Part shown: piece after piece, positions 7,251 through 14,392 of the stretch | Numbering within the stretch: the stretch's first letter is position 1 | Layout: the number at the start of each line of letters is the position of its first letter | NCBI GenBank assembly: GCA_002328625.1 | Contig: DCVC01000120.1 | Coordinates: 1-19,695, forward strand | Length of the DNA stretch: 19,695 nucleotides | Source of the DNA: Bacteroidales bacterium UBA2198 | Lineage (GTDB): Bacteria > Bacteroidota > Bacteroidia > Bacteroidales > VadinHA17 | Direction of reading: 5' to 3' | Notes under the pieces: model-generated | Database searches by the model: none | What the model was told of the DNA's origin: nothing | Seen by the model: the letters and a program-made list of their open reading frames with translations, nothing else | Program-made: the position numbers and the translations under genes

Positions 7251-8543
7251 ATGAATAAAAATGAAGCGTATTATTATTCCTGCCGGAAATCGGTTCCTGT
7301 TAAATTGAAATTCAGGATATCTCTCCTGAAATATTTCCTGCAAAGAAATAAATATCCGTTGTTTGTTATCAAGTCCTCACAGGGTGGAGTTCTTAATACT
7401 AATAAGATACAAAAAAAATTGCATATATGCAAATTTGTAAGGCATAATAATAAAATATATTTTTCATTGACAGTACCTCACTGGCCTTCAAAAGCCTTTG
7501 ATAATATGGTTGCAAACGGGGGTCTTAATATTTCAGCTGCCGGCACACACCTTAAAATACAGATTGACAATGCAATATTGGCAATTACAAGCAGATGTAA
7601 TTATAAATGCAGACATTGTTATGAACATTTTAACCTGAGTGACACTGATGCAGTTCCTGTTTCAGTCTGGAAAAAAGTTATTTCTGACCTGCAGCAGACA
7701 GGAGTCAGTATTATCACTCTTTCCGGAGGAGAACCCATGCTGCGATTTGATGAGTTACTGGAGATGCTCAGTTCATCTGACCGTTCGCTATCCGATTTTC
7801 ATATACATACTTCCGGCTATGGAGTTACTCCTGACAAAGCGGCAGCTTTGAAAAAAGCTGGTTTGCAGGCAGCCGGAATCGGTCTTGATGATGTATCTAC
7901 TGAAAGGCACGATGCTTTCCGTGGATTTGACGGAGCTTATGAACAGGCAGTAAAGGCCATAAGATATTTCAGAGAAGCCGGAGTTTTTACGTATGTCAAT
8001 ACCTGCGTGACAAAAGAGCTGATTCGATCCGGGGATCTTTACAGCTATCTGAGATTATTGAAAGAATTGAACGTGGGTTTAGCCAGGTGGCTGGAACCAA
8101 GGCCTTGTGGAGCTTACCTGGACGGAGATGAATCAGCGTTTCTTGATGAAGAAGAGAGCAAAATCCTAACCGGTTTATATTTTAAACTCAATACATCTGC
8201 TGAATATAAGGATCATCCCTTGATAATTTATGAAGCCTGGTCGGAAGCACCTGAAAACATGGGATGTATGATGGCAGGGTTATCCATAATTCATATTGAC
8301 AGCAGGGGAAATGTGGAACCTTGTGTCTTCGTTCCCATAACATTCGGCAACATAATGGAAGAAAATTTTTCTGACATTTTTAAAAGGATGAGAGCCTCAG
8401 TACCAAGCCCATTGCATACAAAATGCCCCTCTGTTCAGCTTAATCAGAAAATCAGGAAAATGAAAGAAACCGGCATCTCATTACCAGTACCCTTTTATAA
8501 AATGGAAGAAGATTTTATATCTTTAGTCCATGAAGCTGAATAA
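7251..8543 (+). CDS. Radical SAM protein with SPASM/twitch-like C-terminal domain
   Basis: A 430-residue radical SAM enzyme with an additional N-terminal region of about 105 residues of unknown fold. The SAM motif is C116-x3-C120-x2-C123 (SRCNYKCRHCYEHF), with SGGEP at 158-162 and the GLDD strand at 211-214. The C-terminal part has GCMMAG (C339), GNVEPCVFVP (C358), FGNIMEENF and C392. This is the layout of a SPASM or twitch domain that binds one auxiliary Fe-S cluster; C286 could be a further ligand. Related enzymes modify peptides (PqqE, AlbA-type, anSME) or small molecules. No clear small precursor-peptide gene is visible next to it, so peptide modification is only one possibility. It lies 9 bp after the ligase gene and 24 bp before the propeller gene. 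Confidence 0.88.
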   Translation: MNKNEAYYYSCRKSVPVKLKFRISLLKYFLQRNKYPLFVIKSSQGGVLNTNKIQKKLHICKFVRHNNKIYFSLTVPHWPSKAFDNMVANGGLNISAAGTHLKIQIDNAILAITSRCNYKCRHCYEHFNLSDTDAVPVSVWKKVISDLQQTGVSIITLSGGEPMLRFDELLEMLSSSDRSLSDFHIHTSGYGVTPDKAAALKKAGLQAAGIGLDDVSTERHDAFRGFDGAYEQAVKAIRYFREAGVFTYVNTCVTKELIRSGDLYSYLRLLKELNVGLARWLEPRPCGAYLDGDESAFLDEEESKILTGLYFKLNTSAEYKDHPLIIYEAWSEAPENMGCMMAGLSIIHIDSRGNVEPCVFVPITFGNIMEENFSDIFKRMRASVPSPLHTKCPSVQLNQKIRKMKETGISLPVPFYKMEEDFISLVHEAE

Positions 8544-8567
8544 CAAACTGAAAAATAAAACTATAAC

Positions 8568-9851
8568 ATGAAAAGAAAAACATTCTTTCTCTGTTGCATC
8601 ATTGCAACATGTTTGATTAATGTTAACAGGGATGCTGTGGCTCAGGAACGAAACTGGACACATTTCAGAGGAACCCGGCTCGATGGAATTGCTGATGTTG
8701 AAAACGCTCCGATAAAATGGGGGAATGATCAAAATTTGCTTTGGAAAACAGAGATACACGGAAAAGGCTGGTCATCACCGGTAGTATATGAGAATCAGGT
8801 TTGGATCACAACTGGTACCGATGACGGGAAAGAACTTTTTGCTGTATGTGTCGATTATATTACGGGCAAAATAATTCACGATATAAAAGTATTTTCTTCA
8901 TCGGAAGTTCCCGGCAAACACTCGCTTAATTCATACGCGACACCAACACCCTGTATCGAAAAAGGTTTTGTTTATGTTCACTACGGAAGCCTGGGGACGG
9001 CTTGCATCAATACCACAACCGGATCTGTTGTTTGGAAAAGAACAGACCTTAAATGTAATCATGTACAGGGACCGGCATCCTCTCCGGTGATCTATAAAAA
9101 TCTTTTAGTTCTTCATTATGAAGGCACTGACGTGAGATATATTGTTGCCCTTGACAAAGTTACAGGAAAGAGTGTCTGGCGGACCGACCGCCCTGAAGAA
9201 CCCTATAAACCCCTTCCTGAAATCGGGAAAAAAGCCTATATAACGCCACTTATTTTGAATGTTAAAGGACGTGATTTATTAATCTCCAATGGATCGGCAA
9301 TTTGTATTGCTTATGAACCGGAAACCGGTAAAGAGGTATGGAGTGTGACAGGAGGAGCTGAATCAACCGTTTCAATGCCATTTACCGAGAAAGGTATTGT
9401 ATATTATTACACAGGATTCATGGTCGATACTGAAGGTTCTAATTACTCAGAAATCATTGCTGTCAATCCTGACGGCAAAGGTGATATAACAAAATCAAAT
9501 GTCGTTTGGAAGAAACGTGTTGAGCCAATGCAGCTGCTCACACCTGTTATCAGAGATGGACTTATCTATACTGTTGATACAAAAAATAATCTTATATGCA
9601 TAGATGCTTCCACTGGAAAGGATGTCTATACATCACATTACAAATCAAGTTTTAATGCTTCTCCGGTCTATGCGGCAGGAAATATATATCTTTTTTCAAC
9701 CCGGGGTGAGACGGTTATCATTAAGGCCGGACGTAAACTGGAAAATGTTGCACAGAATCAGATTGATGGTCAGATATGGGCAACCCCGGCAATTCTGAGA
9801 AATGCAATAATACTGAGAACTGACAAATACCTGTACAGGATAGGAAAGTGA
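8568..9851 (+). CDS. Exported PQQ-like beta-propeller protein
   Basis: A 427-residue protein with a Sec signal peptide (basic start, hydrophobic core 6-19, likely cleavage after AVA at 23-25). The mature N-terminus has WTHFRG (30-35) and GKGWSSPVV (65-73), the standard opening of PQQ-like repeat proteins widespread in Planctomycetes and Bacteroidota. At least four blade motifs of the type D/E-x-x-T-G-K-x-x-W follow, for example VTGKSVW, ETGKEVW and STGKDVY. Such propellers act in the periplasm or outside the cell as dehydrogenase-like or scaffold proteins. I see no evidence that it binds PQQ, and most of this subfamily is uncharacterised. It is the last gene of the plus-strand run, 24 bp after the second radical SAM gene. 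Confidence 0.9.
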   Translation: MKRKTFFLCCIIATCLINVNRDAVAQERNWTHFRGTRLDGIADVENAPIKWGNDQNLLWKTEIHGKGWSSPVVYENQVWITTGTDDGKELFAVCVDYITGKIIHDIKVFSSSEVPGKHSLNSYATPTPCIEKGFVYVHYGSLGTACINTTTGSVVWKRTDLKCNHVQGPASSPVIYKNLLVLHYEGTDVRYIVALDKVTGKSVWRTDRPEEPYKPLPEIGKKAYITPLILNVKGRDLLISNGSAICIAYEPETGKEVWSVTGGAESTVSMPFTEKGIVYYYTGFMVDTEGSNYSEIIAVNPDGKGDITKSNVVWKKRVEPMQLLTPVIRDGLIYTVDTKNNLICIDASTGKDVYTSHYKSSFNASPVYAAGNIYLFSTRGETVIIKAGRKLENVAQNQIDGQIWATPAILRNAIILRTDKYLYRIGK

Positions 9852-9940
9852 TGGTATGTATTATGTATTGTAGACGATGTATTATATATTAAGTCTGTGT
9901 TGGTTTGTAAGTTGATGCTTTACAGAGCACAGCTTCATTA

Positions 9941-11302
9941 TCAGGGTCTTATAACTGTTCCGTCCCTTTTCCTTATTAGCCAGTTAGACCGGGTTCCGAT
10001 AGGATATTTCGCAGCTTCTTTTTCATTTATATCCACTCCTAATCCCGGCACCTCGTTGACCGACATATAACCCTTTTCCATTACCGGGCAACCGGAAAAG
10101 ACTGATTGAAGCTTTTCTGAAAAGCTTACAGCCTCCTGGATACCGAAATTCCATACAGCAAGATCCATGTGGCAGTTGGCCGCATGACCAACTGGAGATA
10201 CATCACCCGGTCCGTGCCACGCAGTCCTTATATTAAACCATTCACCGAGACGGGCAATTTTCATGGCTGGAGTAATCCCTCCTACCTGGGAAACATGGAC
10301 CCGTATGAAATCGAACCACTGGTTAACCATAGGCATCTTGAATTCATTTATGTTATTGAACAATTCTCCCATTGCAATTGGAACGGAAGTGCTTATCCTG
10401 AGCTGTTTAAACCACTCCATATTCTCAGGGGAGAAGGGATCTTCAATAAAAAACGGGCTGTATTGCTCCAGCTGCTTTATCATGTTAATAGCATCCATGG
10501 GTTCCACCCTTTCATGTATGTCATGAAGTAATTCAACATCTTCCCCGCATGTTTTACGGACATGTTCAAACATCCCGGGAACGGATCTCAGGTATCCGCG
10601 TTGATCCATAAATCCGTCATTCTGGCCTCCAAAACCTGCCTCCTTAAAATCGGGCTGACTGCCAATAGTGCCCACGCCACCGTATCCTCCCATCTGTATC
10701 CTGATGTGACGAAAACCTGCTTCCATGAATTTCTGGACGCTTGCGGCCACCTCTTCAGGAGTTCTTCCTCCGGCATGAGTATAACAGGGAACAGCAAACC
10801 GTGCTTTCCCACCCAGAAGCTGATATACAGGCATACCTGCGCGTTTCCCTTTAATATCCCATAATGCCTCATCCACACCACTGAGTGCATTATTGAGGAC
10901 AGGACCATTCCTCCAGTAGGAACTTACATAAGCTGACTGCCACAGATCCTCAATCCTGTCAACATCCTTTCCCGTGCAGAAATCGTTCAGATAACTGTTG
11001 ATTGCAGTAACCACTGCTTCGGCCCTTTGAGTGAATGTGGCACACCCCAGGCCATATAGCCCGGGTTCAGTGGTCTCAACTTTTACAACAACAAGGTTCG
11101 ATCCTGCCGGTGCAGTTGCAATAGCTTTAAGGCTCCTGATTTTGACAGGAGCCATCCCTGTGGCATATGAGGGTTTGACCCGGGATTCAACCCCGGACAA
11201 CGGATTTTCAGTAAACCCGATTAATCCGGCTGCCGAACCTGCTGCTATCATTTTCATGGCATCACGCCGGCTTGTCTTGTGTGGGGAAAAGGACCTTTTC
11301 AT
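9941..11302 (-). CDS. TAT-exported enolase-superfamily protein (mandelate racemase/ManD-type sugar-acid dehydratase-like)
   Basis: A 453-residue protein. Residues 1-35 carry SRRDAMK followed by an Ala/Gly-rich hydrophobic stretch, a twin-arginine signal. The remainder is a two-domain enolase-superfamily fold: capping domain at about 52-165, then the barrel. Expected metal ligands are present: D261 (in HDIHER), E287 (in IEDPF) and E313 (in GELF). The D-x-H pair (D261, H263) and a late H363 in WHGPGD resemble mannonate/gluconate dehydratases (ManD/RspA group), which remove water from aldonic acids to give 2-keto-3-deoxy sugars. The subfamily is promiscuous and many members have low activity, so the substrate is uncertain. 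Export by TAT suggests a folded, metal-loaded periplasmic or lipid-associated enzyme. The gene is 55 bp downstream of the lipocalin-like gene on the same strand. Confidence 0.87.
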   Translation of the reverse strand: MKRSFSPHKTSRRDAMKMIAAGSAAGLIGFTENPLSGVESRVKPSYATGMAPVKIRSLKAIATAPAGSNLVVVKVETTEPGLYGLGCATFTQRAEAVVTAINSYLNDFCTGKDVDRIEDLWQSAYVSSYWRNGPVLNNALSGVDEALWDIKGKRAGMPVYQLLGGKARFAVPCYTHAGGRTPEEVAASVQKFMEAGFRHIRIQMGGYGGVGTIGSQPDFKEAGFGGQNDGFMDQRGYLRSVPGMFEHVRKTCGEDVELLHDIHERVEPMDAINMIKQLEQYSPFFIEDPFSPENMEWFKQLRISTSVPIAMGELFNNINEFKMPMVNQWFDFIRVHVSQVGGITPAMKIARLGEWFNIRTAWHGPGDVSPVGHAANCHMDLAVWNFGIQEAVSFSEKLQSVFSGCPVMEKGYMSVNEVPGLGVDINEKEAAKYPIGTRSNWLIRKRDGTVIRP

Positions 11303-11357
11303 TTGATTTATATGCAGGAAAAGTAAAATAAGGTGGAAATAACATGGCTGATAATTA

Positions 11358-11846
11358 CTATCCGGTCTTTTTGTAATAGAAAGCTCCTTTTATTTCACCG
11401 TATGAACTACTGTTTACAAAACTGATTGTAAGTATTCCGGTCGTCTTATCGACTTTCCAGTTCTCTTTGGATACAAAATCCTCCGGACTTCCAGACTCAT
11501 AGAAAGTTGTTACAGATTCAATTAATATGGTATTTTCCTGTTCTGTCCATGCAGCTTTCGATTTTCTTGGCATATCGAAGATCGTAATCTTGTATTCCTT
11601 ACCATCCAAAGTAAGATTCTCTGTAAACGGATACTCCTGCCCGTCACCTCCCTCATAAACACGTTCGGTTTTCAGGGTTTCACCATCGATGTTGATGGTG
11701 ATGGTAGCAAGGGTAGGGAAATACTCCGACACAACAGATACAGACCTGTCTATTTTCCAGGTTCCTGTAAAATCAGCCTTCTGGCCGGATGCAGAAAATG
11801 TGGCAGCAATTATTGCAACCACAACAAAAAATGTAATTCTTTTCAT
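11358..11846 (-). CDS. Small secreted lipocalin-like protein of unknown function
   Basis: A 162-residue protein with a Sec signal peptide (residues 1-21, ending SASG before QKADF). The mature protein begins with FTGTWKID (26-33), a G-T-W motif seen in lipocalin-like secreted proteins. The rest is alternating polar and hydrophobic beta-strand sequence with charged turns, with no Cys after the signal and no catalytic motif. A beta-barrel or clam fold is likely, but the fold is not certain. It may be cotranscribed with the downstream enolase-superfamily gene 55 bp away. The gene's upstream side contains the hairpin pair at 11896-11956. Confidence 0.75.
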   Translation of the reverse strand: MKRITFFVVVAIIAATFSASGQKADFTGTWKIDRSVSVVSEYFPTLATITINIDGETLKTERVYEGGDGQEYPFTENLTLDGKEYKITIFDMPRKSKAAWTEQENTILIESVTTFYESGSPEDFVSKENWKVDKTTGILTISFVNSSSYGEIKGAFYYKKTG

Positions 11847-11895
11847 ACTTAAGTTTAATTTATTGATTTAGAGATGATTATATTAAATTAACAAT

Positions 11896-11915
11896 AAAAG
11901 GGCTGAAGCCCTTTT
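11896..11915 (-). terminator. Bidirectional-type intrinsic terminator hairpin
   Basis: AAAAGGGC (11896-11903) pairs with GCCCTTTT (11908-11915) around a TGAA loop. A-runs on one side and T-runs on the other give a terminator shape on both strands. It lies downstream of the GH2-YfcC-YdeI run, so it probably ends that transcript, and it would insulate the lipocalin-like gene. It could also be one half of a REP-like pair with the next hairpin. Confidence 0.6.
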
Positions 11916-11930
11916 TACAGGGGTATTCAT

Positions 11931-11956
11931 TAACCACGGCTTTAGAGCCGTGGTTA
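11931..11956. repeat. Perfect 11-bp stem palindrome, REP-like
   Basis: TAACCACGGCT (11931-11941) pairs exactly with AGCCGTGGTTA (11946-11956) around loop TTAG. It sits 15 bp from the GGGC/GCCC hairpin. Paired GC-rich palindromes of this kind occur repeatedly in intergenic DNA of Bacteroidota and can be REP-type elements mobilised by RAYT (TnpA-REP) transposases. No T-run follows, so it is not a classical terminator. Only one copy is in this window, so the REP assignment is inference. Confidence 0.5.
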
Positions 11957-12188
11957 TCGGAAACAAGAGGTTTGTGGACTTCAATCCTATGTGTTGAAAG
12001 GCGTTAATAGCATCAATTAATTTCATTAGCAATTAATTATAGTGGTGGTCTTATTTGATTTTGGGTCCTTCAAAAAAACAATCCTGAATTCCGTTTATTT
12101 GTAATTCTTGCCATAAATTTTTATTGGGGATTAATGCAATAAAGACGTCAGAAAATTAATAATGTTACCAAATTTATAAAATTAATAC

Positions 12189-12752
12189 TTACATCATTCT
12201 TGGTTTCCTGTTTTGTTCTGCCGATTTCACTATTTTCACGATTCGTCTGGCACGTGTTTCAGCTTTCTTAGCTTCGTTAAGCCAATCGATGTACATCCTC
12301 CTTGCTGAAAGTGAAAAGCGCTGATAATTATTGTATGCAGTACTGTTTTCTTTCATTGCCGCTTCCAGATCAGCAGGAGTAACCGGATCACCGGAAGCCC
12401 TGTTATCATAAATAAGCCCAGGTCTTGTAAATATCACATTATAAGCATCTAAGCCTGCAGGTGTCATTTTACCTTCCTTAATGAGCTTCCCAACTCTCTC
12501 AATATTATACCTTGACCATCTGCTACCTTTCCTTCTGGGAGTATAACGCTGAATAAAGTACTCATCATTTACTCTTTTAATTTTGCCATCGATCCATCCA
12601 AAACAAAGAGCCTCTTCAACAGCATCTACATAAGGAATACTCTTTCTTCCCGAATGTTTTTTATAGATTATCATCCACATCTCATCTGCAGAATTGCTGT
12701 TCTTTTCCAGCCATTTTCGCCACTCTTTCCGATCTCTGAAAAAAGCTTCCAT
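12189..12752 (-). CDS. YdeI/OmpD-associated (OmdA) family protein
   Basis: A 187-residue soluble protein. FGWIDG (51-56) and TPRRKGSRWS (71-80), following an N-terminal W-R-x-W-L-E segment, are hallmarks of the YdeI/OmdA family, sometimes named bacteriocin-protection proteins. A Lys/Arg-rich C-terminus (165-187) is usual for the group. The molecular function is not established; links to polymyxin or bacteriocin tolerance and OmpD come from enterobacterial homologues. The gene starts 15 bp after the YfcC gene stop and is probably cotranscribed. I see no functional link to the sugar genes beyond the shared transcript. Confidence 0.9.
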   Translation of the reverse strand: MEAFFRDRKEWRKWLEKNSNSADEMWMIIYKKHSGRKSIPYVDAVEEALCFGWIDGKIKRVNDEYFIQRYTPRRKGSRWSRYNIERVGKLIKEGKMTPAGLDAYNVIFTRPGLIYDNRASGDPVTPADLEAAMKENSTAYNNYQRFSLSARRMYIDWLNEAKKAETRARRIVKIVKSAEQNRKPRMM

Positions 12753-12767
12753 ATCGTTAAACGAATA

Positions 12768-14384
12768 TTAAAATCCCTTAAGGTTCATATAAACTGTAGG
12801 GATAAGCAAAATGAATCCTATGATTATCAGCATGATAATAAATGGAAGGACCCACCTGAACCATTTATCATAAGGTATTTTGGCAACACTTAGGACACCA
12901 AGAAGTACTCCCGATGTCGGAGTGATCATATTTGTAAATCCATCGCCGAACTGGAAAGCCATAACAGTTGCCTGCCGCGATACACCGATCAGGTCTGAGA
13001 ACTGGGACATCATCGGCATGGTAAGCGCGGCTTTGGCAGAACCGGAGGGCATGACCAGATTGATAAGATTCTGAACTGCGTACATCATGGTGACAGAAGC
13101 GAGTTTACCCATGCCTGAAATTGACTCTGAAAGCCTATAAAGCAGAGTGTCTATAATATTACCGTTATTCAGAATTATTATTATACCTCCGGCGAGTCCC
13201 ACAATCAGTGCCGCTGACTGGATATCTTTCACTCCGTCTAGAAACAGCTTGGTGATCCTGTTTGGGGAATAATTCATTGCAATGCCCGAAGCCAGTCCCA
13301 TCACAAAAAAGAGGGTTGCAATCTCCATTATATACCAGCCGTACCCCATTACTCCTGTTATCAGTGCAAGTATTGTAAACAATAAAATGTCAATCACAAA
13401 GAAATGGACTGATTTCCTTAATGTAAACCATCCCGAAGCTCCGAACAAGATTGTAAGAACCGGAAGCACAGGAACTCTTATTGTTGCTTCTCCAACCGAC
13501 AAACCTGTAACCGGATTGAACCAGGAGAATATTCCCATTGCAATAAGCAGAATAACAAAGATAATCCAGGCTGAAAGGGGTGTGTGATAAGTGATATGAA
13601 AAGCATTGTTCCCATGAAGCTGGCGCCAGTAATTATCATCTTCGAAAACCCGTGAAGATGAAGGCTTTTTCTTCACGGACCTGGCGTATCGGAGTATGAA
13701 AAAGATTCCGAAAAAGTTAATAATCACCCAGCAAAAGATACGGTATTCAATGCCTGAAAAGAGAGGAAGGTTTGAGAGACTCTGTGCGATTCCTATTGTA
13801 AAAGGATTCAGGATAGCACCAGCAAAACCAAGGGCTGCTGCAACGAAACACAGAGAAACCCCTACAATTGAATCGTATCCCATCGATATTGCAAGCGGCA
13901 CAAAAATTATTACAAATGCTATTGTTTCCTCACTCATCCCGAAAACAGCTCCGAAGATGCTGAACATCAGCATTATAAGTGCAAATATCAGATTGTCGGC
14001 GCCCAGCCTGCCAATAAGCCTGTTGTGTTCTATCCGTTTGCTGAAGCGGAGAAATGATTGTATTGCAACATCGATTGCTTTGCTTTCATTCATTATCCAG
14101 AAGGCACCTCCGATGATAAGTATAAACGCTATTATATCTGCCTTGTCAACAAATCCATCGAACAGTGCAGAGAAAACCTGCCATGTCTGTGGCTTACTGT
14201 CGGTATAATGAAATGATCCGGGTATTACTACATTTCTGTCAATTCCGTTTACGGTAAGAATATGTCTGTCAAATGTTCCGCCCGGAACGATCCATGTCAG
14301 CACGGCACAAATAACAATGATGCTGAAGACTATTACATAGGTATGGGGGATCTTCTTTAGCATGTACCGTAAGATAAAATACAA
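12768..14384 (-). CDS. YfcC/DcuC-family carboxylate transporter
   Basis: A 538-residue polytopic inner-membrane protein, about 12 helices. KIPHTYVIVF near the start, TWIVPGGTFDR, GMSEE, GFAGAILNPFTIGIAQ and, near the end, MPSGSAKAALTMP with FTNMITPTSGV are the typical blocks of YfcC proteins in the DcuC (PF03606) group. Relatives move C4-dicarboxylates, amino acids or peptides; the substrate here is not known. The ATG at 14384 lies 8 bp after the GH2 stop. An internal ATG at 14363 (MLKKIPHTY) matches the usual family N-terminus and may be the true start. Its place directly after a secreted glycosidase suggests uptake of an acidic breakdown product, such as a uronate or aldonate; this is inference. 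Confidence 0.9.
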   Translation of the reverse strand: MYFILRYMLKKIPHTYVIVFSIIVICAVLTWIVPGGTFDRHILTVNGIDRNVVIPGSFHYTDSKPQTWQVFSALFDGFVDKADIIAFILIIGGAFWIMNESKAIDVAIQSFLRFSKRIEHNRLIGRLGADNLIFALIMLMFSIFGAVFGMSEETIAFVIIFVPLAISMGYDSIVGVSLCFVAAALGFAGAILNPFTIGIAQSLSNLPLFSGIEYRIFCWVIINFFGIFFILRYARSVKKKPSSSRVFEDDNYWRQLHGNNAFHITYHTPLSAWIIFVILLIAMGIFSWFNPVTGLSVGEATIRVPVLPVLTILFGASGWFTLRKSVHFFVIDILLFTILALITGVMGYGWYIMEIATLFFVMGLASGIAMNYSPNRITKLFLDGVKDIQSAALIVGLAGGIIIILNNGNIIDTLLYRLSESISGMGKLASVTMMYAVQNLINLVMPSGSAKAALTMPMMSQFSDLIGVSRQATVMAFQFGDGFTNMITPTSGVLLGVLSVAKIPYDKWFRWVLPFIIMLIIIGFILLIPTVYMNLKGF

Positions 14385-14392
14385 ATTCCCTA

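Larger units (their letters stand above)
11847..12188. other. Intergenic region with two hairpins
   Basis: A 342-bp gap between the YdeI-like gene (ending at 12189) and the lipocalin-like gene (starting at 11846), both on minus. It holds two perfect inverted repeats (11896-11915 and 11931-11956). The rest (11957-12188) is AT-rich and I see no ORF or further structure in it. The promoter of the lipocalin-like gene should lie between the hairpins and 11846, but no clear consensus is visible. Confidence 0.5.

Noticed and set aside
9852..9940. Repeated ATGTATT-like sequence between the propeller and enolase-superfamily genes
   Set aside because: Short, low-complexity and imperfect; no stable hairpin that would serve as a terminator for either convergent gene.
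11978..12001. CTTCAATCCTATGTGTTGAAAG as a CRISPR-like repeat
   Set aside because: It occurs once only, with no spacers or repeated units nearby.
13696..14208. 170-codon plus-strand ORF inside the YfcC gene
   Set aside because: Antisense to well-conserved membrane-helix coding sequence; composition is that of a mirrored hydrophobic gene.
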